A stretch of 64,000 nt of DNA from assembly GCF_014219065.1 (NCBI RefSeq), contig NZ_JACLGO010000014.1, positions 1 to 64,000 of the forward strand, written 5' to 3'. A model generated the notes under the pieces. That model worked only from the letters and a program-made list of their open reading frames with translations. It was not told the origin of the DNA and did not search any database. Below are positions 40,577 through 49,727 of this stretch, one piece after another (the first letter of the stretch is position 1; every line of letters begins with the position of its first letter). A program made the translations under genes and the position numbers. The stretch comes from Halopseudomonas xiamenensis (lineage in GTDB: Bacteria > Pseudomonadota > Gammaproteobacteria > Pseudomonadales > Pseudomonadaceae).

Positions 40577-42693
40577 ACATCCGGCATATCGATACCCTGC
40601 TGGTGGCCAACCGTGGCGAGATCGCCTGCCGGGTCATGCGCACCGCCAGGGCGCTGGGCCTGAAAACCGTGGCGGTACACAGCGCCACCGACGCCCAGGC
40701 CCGGCACGTGCGTGAAGCCGACCTGGCGGTGAACCTGGGCGGCGCCAAGCCGGCTGACAGCTATCTGCAGATCGACCGCATCATCGATGCGGCCAGGGCC
40801 AGTGACGCCCAGGCCATCCACCCCGGCTACGGTTTCCTGTCCGAGAACGCCACTTTTGCCCGGGCCATCGAGGCCGCCGGCCTGATCTTCCTCGGCCCGC
40901 CCGCCGCTGCCATCGACGCCATGGGCAGCAAGTCCGCTGCCAAGGAGCTGATGGAGAAAGCCGGCGTGCCCCTGGTGCCCGGCTACCACGGCGAAGTCCA
41001 GGACCTGGAGACCTTCCGCACCGCGTCAGAGCAGATCGGCTATCCGGTGTTGCTCAAGGCTGCCGCCGGCGGTGGTGGCAAGGGCATGAAGGTGGTCGAG
41101 GCCCCGCAGCATCTGGCTGACGCCCTGGCTTCGGCCCAGCGTGAAGCGCTGGCAGCCTTCGGTGATAGCCGCATGCTGGTGGAAAAGTATGTCTTGCAGC
41201 CGCGCCATGTGGAAATACAGATATTTGCCGATAGTCATGGCAACTGTCTGTATCTCAATGAACGCGACTGCTCGATCCAGCGCCGCCACCAGAAAGTGGT
41301 GGAAGAAGCCCCCGCCCCCGGTTTGAGCGATGAACTGCGCCAGGCCATGGGCGAGGCGGCGGTCAAGGCCGCCCAGGCTATCGGCTATGTCGGTGCCGGC
41401 ACCGTGGAGTTTCTGCTGGACGCCCGTGGCCAGTTCTTCTTCATGGAGATGAACACCCGGCTGCAGGTCGAGCACCCGGTCACCGAGGCCATCACCGGCC
41501 TCGATCTGGTCGACTGGCAGATTCGTGTGGCGCGCGGCGAAGCCCTGCCCATGACTCAACAGCAGGTACCGCTCCACGGCCATGCCATCGAAGTGCGCCT
41601 GTATGCCGAGGATACCGAGCAGGACTTCCTGCCCGCCTCCGGCACCCTGGAGCTATACCGCGAACCTGCTGCCGGCCCGGGACGCCGGGTCGACAGCGGC
41701 GTGGTCGAGGGCGACAGCATCTCGCCGTTCTACGACCCCATGCTGGCCAAGCTGATCGCCTGGGGCGAGACCCGGGAACAGGCGCGTCAGCGCCTGCTGG
41801 CCATGCTCGAGGATACCGCCGTCGGCGGTTTCGCCAGCAACCTGGCATTCCTGCGCCGGGTCATTGCCCACCCGGCGTTTGCTGCTGCCGAGCTGGATAC
41901 CGGCTTCATTGACCGGCACCAGCCGCAGTTGCTGCCCGCCATCGGAGAGCTGTCGGACAGCTTCTGGCAACTCGCCGCCGAAGCCTGGCGTCAGAGTGAA
42001 ACAGCGCCAGGCTGCCCGGAGGATAGCCATTCCCCCTGGCAGGCCAGCACCGGCTGGCGCGCCGGCCTGCCCAGCGAGACCGACCTGCATCTGGCCTGTG
42101 GCGACCAACGCCGCAAGGTGCAATTGCGCGGGCCGGCACAGGCGCAGCTGCGCGGCGAACGGCTGTGGTTTGCGCGCCTGGCCCCGACCTTTGACGATGC
42201 GCCGGCGCACAGCGCACAACGTCATTGCGAGCCCGCAGGGCGCGGCAATCCAGCACTCGCCGGCGACTCCGCAGCCTTGGATTGCCACGTCGCTGCGCGA
42301 CTCGCAATGACGGGCGCGGCGGATGCGGGCAAGTCCGGGGGGATGCGTCAGTCAGTCCAGGCTATCCGCCGCGGCGCGGCACTCTACCTGGAATGGCAAG
42401 GCGTCCTGCGCGAGGTGCGCCGCGTCGACCCGATCGCCGAGGTACAAGGCAACCATGCCCACCCGGGCGGACTGGCTGCACCAATGAACGGCAGCATCGT
42501 GCGCGTACTGGTCGAGCCCGGCCAGGCCGTAGAGGCCGGTACCACCCTGGTGGTGCTGGAAGCCATGAAGATGGAGCATGCCATCCGGGCGCCCCGCACG
42601 GGTGTGGTCAGCGCCCTGTATGGCAGTGAAGGCGAGCTGGTGGCCGAGGGTACCCTGCTGGTCGAACTGGAAGAACTGGAAGAGGAGCAGTGA
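40573..42693 (+). CDS. liuD: Methylcrotonyl-CoA carboxylase, biotin-containing (alpha) subunit LiuD
   Basis: 706 residues. Biotin carboxylase domain about 1-450 (LVANRGEIACRVMRTARALG; ATP-grasp loop KAAAGGGGKGMKVV; EMNTRLQVEHPVTEAITGLD). A variable middle domain is followed by a C-terminal biotinyl domain with the lysine K666 in VLEAMKMEHAI. It carboxylates biotin and passes it to LiuB. Residues 550-580 (RHCEPAGRGNPALAG and onward to LAMT) are not part of the family: they are encoded by an in-frame 93-bp palindromic element in the linker before the biotinyl domain. The reading frame is intact on both sides, so the enzyme may still work with a 31-residue insert. Confidence 0.95.
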   Translation: MNIRHIDTLLVANRGEIACRVMRTARALGLKTVAVHSATDAQARHVREADLAVNLGGAKPADSYLQIDRIIDAARASDAQAIHPGYGFLSENATFARAIEAAGLIFLGPPAAAIDAMGSKSAAKELMEKAGVPLVPGYHGEVQDLETFRTASEQIGYPVLLKAAAGGGGKGMKVVEAPQHLADALASAQREALAAFGDSRMLVEKYVLQPRHVEIQIFADSHGNCLYLNERDCSIQRRHQKVVEEAPAPGLSDELRQAMGEAAVKAAQAIGYVGAGTVEFLLDARGQFFFMEMNTRLQVEHPVTEAITGLDLVDWQIRVARGEALPMTQQQVPLHGHAIEVRLYAEDTEQDFLPASGTLELYREPAAGPGRRVDSGVVEGDSISPFYDPMLAKLIAWGETREQARQRLLAMLEDTAVGGFASNLAFLRRVIAHPAFAAAELDTGFIDRHQPQLLPAIGELSDSFWQLAAEAWRQSETAPGCPEDSHSPWQASTGWRAGLPSETDLHLACGDQRRKVQLRGPAQAQLRGERLWFARLAPTFDDAPAHSAQRHCEPAGRGNPALAGDSAALDCHVAARLAMTGAADAGKSGGMRQSVQAIRRGAALYLEWQGVLREVRRVDPIAEVQGNHAHPGGLAAPMNGSIVRVLVEPGQAVEAGTTLVVLEAMKMEHAIRAPRTGVVSALYGSEGELVAEGTLLVELEELEEEQ
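42220..42312 (+). repeat. 93-bp palindromic repeat element inserted in frame within liuD
   Basis: The left end CGTCATTGCGAG (42220-42231) pairs with CTCGCAATGACG (42301-42312). Farther in, GGCAATCCA pairs with TGGATTGCC (42244-42252 and 42277-42286 or so). The arms are about 35 nt and imperfect, around a short spacer. The GTCATTGCGAG...CTCGCAATGAC type is a widespread bacterial intergenic palindrome. Its length is exactly 31 codons and it contains no stop in this frame, so it does not break liuD. It lies in the linker region between carboxylase and biotinyl domains. Confidence 0.85.
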
Positions 42694-42695
42694 CG

Positions 42696-43607
42696 ATGAA
42701 CGCGCCCCTCCCACAACGGGTACGCCTGGTCGAGGTCGGCCCGCGCGATGGCCTGCAGAATGAACAGCAACCGATCAGCGTGGCCGACAAGGTACGCCTG
42801 GTCGATGACCTGAGCGCCGCCGGCCTGGAGCATATCGAGGTGGGCAGCTTCGTCTCACCCAAGTGGGTACCGCAGATGGCCGGCAGCCATGAGGTGTTCG
42901 CCGGCATCGCCCGCCGGCCGGGAGTTACCTACGCCGCACTGACACCCAACCTCAAGGGTCTGGAAGCCGCACTGCAGAGCGGCGCCGATGAAGTCGCGGT
43001 ATTCGCCTCGGCGTCGGAAGCATTCTCGCAAAAGAACATCAACTGCTCGATCGCCGAGAGCCTGCAGCGCTTCGTTCCGGTGCTGGAGACCGCCCAGCGG
43101 CATGGTGTACGGGTACGCGGCTACGTTTCCTGCGTGCTGGGCTGCCCCTATGAAGGCGAGGTGGCGCCACAGGCGGTGGCCAGCGTGGCCCGCGAGCTGC
43201 ATGCCATGGGCTGCCACGAGATATCGCTGGGCGACACCATCGGCGTCGGCACCGCCGGCGCCACCCGGCACCTGTTCGAAGTAGTCGGCCGCGACCTGCC
43301 CCGCGACCAACTCGCCGGCCACTTCCACGACACCTACGGCCAGGCTCTGGCCAATATCTATGCCAGCCTGCTGGAAGGCATCGCGGTATTCGACGCCTCG
43401 GTCGCCGGCCTCGGTGGCTGTCCCTATGCCGCCGGCGCCAGCGGCAATGTCGCCAGCGAGGACGTGCTGTACCTGCTCAATGGCCTGGGCATCCATACCG
43501 GTGTCGACCTCGACCGGCTGCTGACCGCCGGGCAGCGGATCTGCCAGGTGCTGGGACGGGAGAACGGCTCGCGGGTAGCCAGGGCACGGTTTGCTGGCCC
43601 ACGGTGA
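42696..43607 (+). CDS. liuE: Hydroxymethylglutaryl-CoA lyase LiuE
   Basis: 303 residues from the ATG at 42696, with GAGGAG 8 nt upstream; a GTG at 42690 is an alternative. HMGL-like TIM barrel: VRLVEVGPRDGLQNEQQPIS, VRGYVSCVLGCPYEGEVAPQ, ISLGDTIGVGTAGATRHLFE and FHDTYGQALANIYASLLEGI, with GGCPYAAGASGNVASEDVLY carrying the catalytic cysteine loop. It cleaves HMG-CoA to acetyl-CoA and acetoacetate, completing leucine breakdown. It starts 3 nt after the liuD stop. The 124 nt to cstA contain no visible terminator. Confidence 0.96.
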   Translation: MNAPLPQRVRLVEVGPRDGLQNEQQPISVADKVRLVDDLSAAGLEHIEVGSFVSPKWVPQMAGSHEVFAGIARRPGVTYAALTPNLKGLEAALQSGADEVAVFASASEAFSQKNINCSIAESLQRFVPVLETAQRHGVRVRGYVSCVLGCPYEGEVAPQAVASVARELHAMGCHEISLGDTIGVGTAGATRHLFEVVGRDLPRDQLAGHFHDTYGQALANIYASLLEGIAVFDASVAGLGGCPYAAGASGNVASEDVLYLLNGLGIHTGVDLDRLLTAGQRICQVLGRENGSRVARARFAGPR

Positions 43608-43731
43608 GGTAGCCAACCGCGAACTCTGCGACCATGGGCTAATATCTGATGGGCACGTCCCGTGTTAGCCTGAGGAGTCCTGCAGTAGAGCGACTGACAG
43701 AGCGTCACCCCACATACAACGAGGTCAATAA

Positions 43732-45210
43732 ATGCTCATTTTCTTTGCCAGCCTTGCCATACTCATTCTCGGCTACAAGTTCTACAGCCCCTTCGTCGAA
43801 AAACAAGCGGGCATCGATCCTGCAGCGATGACGCCCCAGCAGCGTCTGCACGATGGCGTGGACTACGTTGCCATCAGCCCGGCGCGGGCATTCCTGATCC
43901 AGTTCCTGAACATCGCAGGCATCGGCCCCATTTTCGGCCCTATCCTCGGTGCCCTGTACGGCCCGATCGCGCTGGTCTGGATCGTCATCGGCAACGTGGT
44001 CGGCGGCGCGGTGCATGACTACTTCTCCGGGGTCATGAGTCTGAAGGAGGATGGCAAGAGCCTGCCCGAGATTGCCGGTCACTACTACAACGTGATCTTC
44101 AAGGGCTTCATGCTGGTCTTCACCTGCATGCTGCTGTTCTTCGTGGGTGTGGTTTTCATCATGAGCCCGGCCGGCCTGCTGAGTAACCTGTCCTATTTCG
44201 AAGGCACCTTCCTGGCGGGCAATACCTTCTGGGTGCTGGTGATCCTCGCCTACTACTTCTTCGCCACCCTGCTGCCCATCGACAAGATCATCACCAAGCT
44301 GTACCCGCTGTTTGGCCTGCTGATGATAGTGATGACCACCCTGGTGGCGCTGGCGCTGCTGTTCGAGGCGCCCCACCTGCCGCAGGTGGGCGATATCTTC
44401 GATTACTTCCACGGCCACCATGAGCACGACTTCCTGGCCCCCAACCCCGATGGCCTGCCGATCTGGCCATTGTTGTTCCTGACCATCACCTGTGGTGCCA
44501 TCAGCGGCTTCCACTCTACCCAGTCACCCATGATCGCCCGCTGCCTGACCAACGAGAAATACGCACGGCCAGTATTCTATGGCGCGATGATGTGTGAAGG
44601 CATCGTCGCCTGTGTCTGGGCGACCGCAGGTATCGCGGCGTTCCCCGGTGGCTATCCCGAGCTGAAGGCCATGCTGGACCAGGGTGGTCCGGGCCTGGTG
44701 GTGAATCATATCGCCACCGGCTATCTGGGTGTCTTCGGTGGTGTCATGGCCATCCTGGCGGTGGCCATCTTCCCGATCACCTCCGGTGATACGGCGTTCC
44801 GCTCATTGCGCCTGACCATTACCGATGCGTTCAACATTCCCCAATCGGCCATGCGCCGACTGGCGCTGGCCGCCCCCTTGCTGGGCGTGGCCTATCTGAT
44901 GACGCTGCTGGACTTCTCGTTGATCTGGCGCTACTTCGCCTTCTCCAACATGCTGCTGTCGACCAGCGTGTTGTGGCTGGCCACCAAGTACCTGCTGGAC
45001 AGGGGCACCTTCCACTGGATCGTCAGTATCCCGGCCGTGATCGGCACCGCCATTACCGTTTCCTATATCGCCACCGCCGGTATCGGCCTCAACCTGCCGA
45101 TGGAATACAGCAAGCCGATCGGTATCCTGATCGCCGCAGCCTGCTTTATCGGCCTGGTGATTCAACACAATAAGCGCGGCTCCAGTGCCTATGCAGGGCC
45201 GGGCGCATGA
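43732..45210 (+). CDS. CstA-family carbon-starvation/peptide or pyruvate transporter
   Basis: 492 residues with about 12-14 hydrophobic helices, starting LIFFASLAILILGYKFYSPF. The CstA family signature is visible in GPIFGPILGALYGPIALVWI and VIGNVVGGAVHDYFSGVMSL, followed by a glycine- and serine-rich core (GFHSTQSPMIARCLTNEKYA). It is shorter than E. coli CstA (about 700 residues) and resembles the shorter Pseudomonas CstA-like proteins. Substrate is uncertain: pyruvate or peptides for relatives. A GAGGT site precedes the ATG. It is separate from liuE by 124 nt and ends 47 nt before a convergent gene. Confidence 0.88.
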   Translation: MLIFFASLAILILGYKFYSPFVEKQAGIDPAAMTPQQRLHDGVDYVAISPARAFLIQFLNIAGIGPIFGPILGALYGPIALVWIVIGNVVGGAVHDYFSGVMSLKEDGKSLPEIAGHYYNVIFKGFMLVFTCMLLFFVGVVFIMSPAGLLSNLSYFEGTFLAGNTFWVLVILAYYFFATLLPIDKIITKLYPLFGLLMIVMTTLVALALLFEAPHLPQVGDIFDYFHGHHEHDFLAPNPDGLPIWPLLFLTITCGAISGFHSTQSPMIARCLTNEKYARPVFYGAMMCEGIVACVWATAGIAAFPGGYPELKAMLDQGGPGLVVNHIATGYLGVFGGVMAILAVAIFPITSGDTAFRSLRLTITDAFNIPQSAMRRLALAAPLLGVAYLMTLLDFSLIWRYFAFSNMLLSTSVLWLATKYLLDRGTFHWIVSIPAVIGTAITVSYIATAGIGLNLPMEYSKPIGILIAAACFIGLVIQHNKRGSSAYAGPGA

Positions 45211-45257
45211 AAGCAGGCGTAACCCACAGGTACAAATAGCCAGGTGCGCGGAGCCAC

Positions 45258-46190
45258 TCAGCCAGAGTCAGGCTCCGCCAACACCCGCCTCTTCGCGCCC
45301 TGAGCCACCTGCCCCTGCCTCAACAACCAGTCCAGCGCCTCATCCCAGAAGGGTTGTGCCTCGCTGCGGAAATAACCCATATGCCCGATCGCCGGCTGGC
45401 CCGCCGCCGGCTCGATGTCGTAAACGGTCTGCGGCGCGTTGCGATAGCCCTTGGCGAAGGCATCCCGCGACCGGGGCGGCGCCCAGGGGTCGTCGCGGGA
45501 GGTGACGAAGGCGCAGGGAGTGCGTACGGCGGCGTAGCGCTCATGCACCTCGGGCATGTCCGGGTCATCGAAATAATAGTGGGGGAACCGGCACCAGCGC
45601 TTCCAGTCGCGATAGACACCGCGAGGCAGGTCATCGCCCATACCCAGCAGGCTCCAGGCCATGTAGCCTTTCCAGGCGACGATGGCCGGCATGATGAGGT
45701 TCCAGAACAGGCGGATCTTCAGCGCTTCGCCCCGGGGCATCCAGCCGGCCCAGCCGGCACCGGTGCCAAAGGTGTAGCAGGCGGTGAGCCGGTCATGGTT
45801 GGGCAGCATGCCGATGGCGTGGCCGCCGAAGGAATGACCGACCCAGTACAGCGGCAAGTCGTCCTGGCTGAGCAGGTCCACCGCGGCCGGCAGATCCTTC
45901 TGCGGCCAGTCCAGGTAGTCCATCTCGAATCCTTTCAGCGAGGCGGGGCGCGATTCACCGGTGCCGCGATAATCGATGGTCAGCACATTGAAGCCCCGCT
46001 GGGCGGCGTACTCGGCGAACCGGCGGTAGAAGCGCTGCGGCACGCCAGTGCCGCCGGCGACCAGCAGGTTGCCCCTGGCCTGCCCCTGGGCCTGGAAGCG
46101 CGTAGCGCCCAAGCGGTAGCCGTCACGGGCCTCGATGCTGATCTTCTCGCAGCGGATATCCGCCTGGGCGATGCTGGAAGCGCTACTCAT
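45258..46190 (-). CDS. Alpha/beta-hydrolase (serine aminopeptidase/lipase-like, cytoplasmic)
   Basis: 310 residues, no signal peptide. The fold begins RDGYRLGATRFQAQGQARGN with an HG-like loop (LLVAGGTGVPQRFYRRFAEY). The nucleophile elbow is WVGHSFGGHAIG (GxSxG), and the C-terminal acid and histidine are in VTSRDDPWAPP and GQPAIGHMGYFR. The substrate is unknown; the lipid-like regulator site upstream suggests a lipid or acyl ester. It is transcribed leftward, convergent to cstA. A PsrA-like operator lies 60 nt upstream. Confidence 0.85.
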   Translation of the reverse strand: MSSASSIAQADIRCEKISIEARDGYRLGATRFQAQGQARGNLLVAGGTGVPQRFYRRFAEYAAQRGFNVLTIDYRGTGESRPASLKGFEMDYLDWPQKDLPAAVDLLSQDDLPLYWVGHSFGGHAIGMLPNHDRLTACYTFGTGAGWAGWMPRGEALKIRLFWNLIMPAIVAWKGYMAWSLLGMGDDLPRGVYRDWKRWCRFPHYYFDDPDMPEVHERYAAVRTPCAFVTSRDDPWAPPRSRDAFAKGYRNAPQTVYDIEPAAGQPAIGHMGYFRSEAQPFWDEALDWLLRQGQVAQGAKRRVLAEPDSG

Positions 46191-46249
46191 GGCCTGGTCC
46201 CATTGTCTGCTGTTGTTATCGGCGCATTCGATCTACCTGCGGAGCGGAG

Positions 46250-46267
46250 ATCAAACGACCGTTTGAT
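46250..46267. promoter_or_regulatory. PsrA-like operator upstream of the hydrolase gene
   Basis: ATCAAACGACCGTTTGAT is an 8-bp perfect inverted repeat with a 2-nt spacer. It contains CAAAC-GACC-GTTTG, matching the PsrA box (C/G)AAAC-N2-4-GTTT(G/C) described in Pseudomonas. PsrA is a fatty-acid-responsive TetR-type regulator. The site lies 60 nt upstream of the hydrolase start (46190) and 32 nt beyond the end of the sensor kinase gene, so the hydrolase is the likely target. Confidence 0.6.
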
Positions 46268-46298
46268 TCCACTAAGCTAGAGTATCCCTGCCGCGCAG

Positions 46299-47669
46299 TC
46301 AAACCGCAGGAGCCGGGCCTGCTTCCTTGAACACGACCCATAGCGCGTTGGTTCGCCCGCTGACGAAGCCGGCCTGGCCACCGGCGTTCTCCACGATACG
46401 ACGCACGATGGCCAGCCCGAGACCGGTACCGGCGCTACCCTGGCGCCCCTTGCGAAAGCGCTGGAACATCGCCTCCTGTTCCGCCGCCGGCACACCCGGC
46501 CCCTGGTCGGCCACTTCCAGGGCAATACCATCGGCGCGGCGATACAGGCTGAGCTGGACGCTGCCGGCGCCATGTTCCAGGGCATTGTCCAGCAGGTTGA
46601 CCAGGACTTCGCGCAGCTCATCGGCATTGCCCCGGCACAGCAGTCCATCTTCGATACGGACCTCGATGGCCCGCCCCTGCGCTTCGAACAGCGGTAGCAG
46701 CGAGGCCGCGACTTCCCGGCTCAGGCGCGACAGGTTGGTCTGCTGCGGCGGGCCACCGCGCTCGGCTGCACCCTCCTGGCGCGCCAGCTCCAGCAGCTGG
46801 CCGACCAGCCGACGCATCTGGCGCATCTCGGTTTCCAGGGTCGGCCAGTCCAGCTCGCCACTGCGGCGCGCGTCCTGCAGCCGCAGGTCGAGTACCGTCA
46901 GCGGCGTGCGCAATTCATGCGCAGCATCGGCGATGAAGCGGCGCTCGGCCTGGTAGGCGTGCGCCAGGCGATCCAGCGCGCAATTGGCCGCGGCGGCCAG
47001 CGGGTGGAACTCGCCGGGCAGGCCCTGCAGCGGTATGCGCCGTGCTGGTGTGTCCGGGCCGATGCCCTGCGCCAGGCGCGCCGCCCGGCGTACCGGGCGC
47101 AGGGTCCAGTTGAGCAGCAGCAGGATCAGCAGGATGCACAGCAGCCCCAGCGGCAGCATCAGCACCAGGCTGTGGCGCAGGCGATCGAGCAGCAGTTCGT
47201 CGAGCATGGCGCGCTCGGCCTGGTCATTGCGCGAGACCATCAGGATCGCCCCGTCCGGCAATCTTACCGGCGCATTGATACTCTCGCCGCCGTAGGCGCT
47301 CCAGCGCCACCAGGATGACTCACGCGACAGCAGCTTGGTACGCAGGCGGCGCGGCCGTTCCATGTAGTCGGCATAGCCGAGCAGCTCTCCGTCCGCCGCA
47401 TACAGGGTGTATTCCATCTCGCCGCCGGCATGCTGGCGCGGCAGCACATCCAGTGGCTGATCGCTGGTGAAGCCCTCGCTGACCGCCCCGGCCTGGATCA
47501 GCAATACCGCACGGCGCAACTCATCCCGGGTGCCATAGATGTGCATGGCGGAGACCCCGAAGCCCAGCACGAATACCAGCGACAGGGCGATCAGGGTGCG
47601 GCTGCGCAGGCTGCGTCCAGGCAGGGCAATCGCCACCCTCGTCAGGTTGGTGTCAGCTGATGATGGCAT
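46299..47669 (-). CDS. Sensor histidine kinase (QseC/PmrB-like), partner of the regulator at 49717
   Basis: 456 residues. First membrane segment SRTLIALSLVFVLGFGVSAM near residue 22 and a second near 175 (LVLMLPLGLLCILLILLLLN), with a periplasmic sensor of about 130 residues between. Then come HAMP, the H-box DAAHELRTPLTVLD (His about 265), the N-box LVNLLDNALEHGAG, DQGPGVPA (G1) and GTGLGLAIVRRIV (G2). It autophosphorylates and signals to the response regulator encoded at 49717-50421, on the far side of the TonB receptor. It is divergent from the receptor across 66 bp that contain a Fur-like box. It probably senses the siderophore or iron status. Confidence 0.9.
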   Translation of the reverse strand: MPSSADTNLTRVAIALPGRSLRSRTLIALSLVFVLGFGVSAMHIYGTRDELRRAVLLIQAGAVSEGFTSDQPLDVLPRQHAGGEMEYTLYAADGELLGYADYMERPRRLRTKLLSRESSWWRWSAYGGESINAPVRLPDGAILMVSRNDQAERAMLDELLLDRLRHSLVLMLPLGLLCILLILLLLNWTLRPVRRAARLAQGIGPDTPARRIPLQGLPGEFHPLAAAANCALDRLAHAYQAERRFIADAAHELRTPLTVLDLRLQDARRSGELDWPTLETEMRQMRRLVGQLLELARQEGAAERGGPPQQTNLSRLSREVAASLLPLFEAQGRAIEVRIEDGLLCRGNADELREVLVNLLDNALEHGAGSVQLSLYRRADGIALEVADQGPGVPAAEQEAMFQRFRKGRQGSAGTGLGLAIVRRIVENAGGQAGFVSGRTNALWVVFKEAGPAPAV

Positions 47670-47688
47670 ATTCGCCGCCGACCAAAGT

Positions 47689-47707
47689 GAGAATACCTAT
47701 CATTTGT
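47689..47707. promoter_or_regulatory. Fur-like box between the kinase and TonB-receptor genes
   Basis: GAGAATACCTATCATTTGT compares to the 19-bp Fur consensus GATAATGATAATCATTATC at 11 of 19 positions, with the strongest match in the TATCATT half. It is 29 nt upstream of the receptor ATG and 20 nt from the kinase start, a position expected for iron repression of both genes. Confidence 0.55.
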
Positions 47708-47735
47708 ATTACTTCTTACAGGGAATGACCTGCGC

Positions 47736-49727
47736 ATGCCAGCACAAACCAACCACAGCTACAAGATATTTCCGCCCGCCGCCCTTGCTCTGGCGATTGC
47801 CGCGGCGCCGGCACAGGGTGCCGAACCGGGCACAACCGAGACCGTCCAGCTCAGCAATATGGTGGTGACCGCCGCCGGCTATGAGCAGCAACTGATCGAC
47901 GCACCGGCTTCCATCACGGTGATCGGCAAGGAAGACCTGGAAGGCAAGTATTACCGCGACGTCACCGATGCACTGCAGGACATTCCCGGGGTGTCCATCG
48001 AGGGTGGTGCCGGCGGCAAGCTGGAAAGCACCAGCATCAACATTCGCGGGTTGGGCGAGTCCTATACCCTGTTCCTGATCAACGGCAAGCCGCTGGGTGC
48101 CTCCACCGAGGCCTATTACAACGGCTTTGGTTCAGCCACCCAGGTCGGCTGGCTACCGCCACTGTCCGCCATCGAGCGCATCGAAGTGATTCGCGGGCCG
48201 ATGTCCTCCCTGTATGGCTCCAGCGCGCTGGCCGGGGTGATCAACATCATCACCAAGGAAGTCGGTGACCAGTGGAGCGGGCGCCTCAGCCATGACCGGC
48301 TGTTTCATGAGGACAGCGATGCCGGCGGCTCGCAGCAGACCAACTTCTACCTCAGCGGCCCGCTGGTTGCCGAGCGCCTGGGGCTGACGCTGTTCGGTTC
48401 CCAGTACCAGCGCGACGAGGACAGGATCCAGGGCGGCTATACCGACAAGGAGCGCATCGACGGTACCGCCAAGCTCAACCTGGTGCTCAATGAGGCCAAC
48501 AGCATCGAGCTGGAGGCCGGCCGCGCCGAGCACGACAACGAGCGTACTGCCAAATCCGGCGCGCCGGGCGAGATGAACAATATCCGCACCCACTACGGGC
48601 TGACCCACAAGCTGGACTGGGGCAACGACTTCGAGACCCGCAGCTTCGTCATCAACGAAGAGGTCGAGATCGAGAACGGCAGCGTCGAGTCGCAGTACAG
48701 CAGCACCCTGGTCAATACCAAGACCGTGCTGCCGCTGAGCAACCAGACCCTGACCCTCGGCGGTGAATACAAGTGGGAGACCACCGACCATGACGCCAGC
48801 CGCTTCTACGGCCGCGCCGACAATCTGGAACTGGAGCGCTGGCAACGCGCGCTGTTCATCGAGGACGAGTTCCATGTCACCGATGACCTGTCGATCACCG
48901 GCGGGCTGCGCTATGACGAGAACGAACATTACGGCGAAGAACTGATCCCGCGCCTGTATGCGGTGTACCGGCTGACCGACGAGTGGGTGGTCAAGGGCGG
49001 CGTGAGCGGTGGCTACAAGTCGCCGACGCTGAAGCAGTCCGACCCCAATATCGTCGAGAATGCCGCGCGCAGCCGCGCCTTCGACATGGGCAACGCCGAC
49101 CTCAAGCCCGAGAGCAGCATCAACTATGAAGCCGGGCTGATGTGGGATGCCGCCAACGGTATCAACTCCGGTGTCACCGTCTACTACACCGAGTTCGAGG
49201 ACCAGATCGGCAAACGCATCATCTGCGATACCCGCGACGGATCCGATCCGGTGTGCGACGTTAATGGTGTCACCCGCGAATACATCAATCAGTACATCAA
49301 CCATGACTCGGCTGAGCTGCGCGGCGTGGAGCTGTTCTTCAACGTGCCACTGGGCCCGGTACAGCTGAAGACCAACTACACCTATTCGGACAGCGAGGTC
49401 ACCGACTCCAAGGACTCGCCGGAAAGCGTCGGCCAGCCGTTCAACAACCTGCCCAGGCACATGTTCAATGTCGGCCTGGACTGGGCCGCCACCGATGCAC
49501 TGGGGCTCTGGGCCAAAGCCCGCTACAAGAGCAAGACCGTGGAAGACAGCGACAGCCGCATCCCCTCCTACACCCTGGTGGATGTCGGTGGGCTGTACCG
49601 GCTCAGCGACAGCTTCGACGTCTATGCCGGGCTGTACAACCTGTTCGACAAGGAGGTCACCGCCGAGGATTACGGCAAGACCCTGGATGGGCGCCGGCTG
49701 AACGTCGGTGTGGCGTTCAATTTCTGA
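47736..49727 (+). CDS. TonB-dependent outer-membrane receptor (FepA/CirA-type siderophore receptor)
   Basis: 663 residues. A signal peptide with hydrophobic core (PPAALALAIAAAPAQGAEPG) is followed by a TonB box-like segment (ETVQLSNMVVTAAG) and the plug domain (DAPASITVIGKEDLEGKYYR, VIRGPMSSLYGSSALAGVIN). The 22-strand beta barrel covers about 230-663, ending in the typical aromatic residue (GVAFNF). It resembles the enterobactin/colicin-type family. Its cognate two-component genes flank it: the kinase on the left, the response regulator on the right. The stop overlaps the end of the convergent regulator gene by 11 bp. A Fur-like box lies upstream. Confidence 0.93.
   Translation: MPAQTNHSYKIFPPAALALAIAAAPAQGAEPGTTETVQLSNMVVTAAGYEQQLIDAPASITVIGKEDLEGKYYRDVTDALQDIPGVSIEGGAGGKLESTSINIRGLGESYTLFLINGKPLGASTEAYYNGFGSATQVGWLPPLSAIERIEVIRGPMSSLYGSSALAGVINIITKEVGDQWSGRLSHDRLFHEDSDAGGSQQTNFYLSGPLVAERLGLTLFGSQYQRDEDRIQGGYTDKERIDGTAKLNLVLNEANSIELEAGRAEHDNERTAKSGAPGEMNNIRTHYGLTHKLDWGNDFETRSFVINEEVEIENGSVESQYSSTLVNTKTVLPLSNQTLTLGGEYKWETTDHDASRFYGRADNLELERWQRALFIEDEFHVTDDLSITGGLRYDENEHYGEELIPRLYAVYRLTDEWVVKGGVSGGYKSPTLKQSDPNIVENAARSRAFDMGNADLKPESSINYEAGLMWDAANGINSGVTVYYTEFEDQIGKRIICDTRDGSDPVCDVNGVTREYINQYINHDSAELRGVELFFNVPLGPVQLKTNYTYSDSEVTDSKDSPESVGQPFNNLPRHMFNVGLDWAATDALGLWAKARYKSKTVEDSDSRIPSYTLVDVGGLYRLSDSFDVYAGLYNLFDKEVTAEDYGKTLDGRRLNVGVAFNF

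Noticed and set aside
45249-45277. Inverted repeat CGGAGCC/GGCTCCG between cstA and the hydrolase, considered as a terminator
   Set aside because: The arms are only 7 bp with a 15-nt loop, the structure overlaps the coding end of the hydrolase and no T-run follows.
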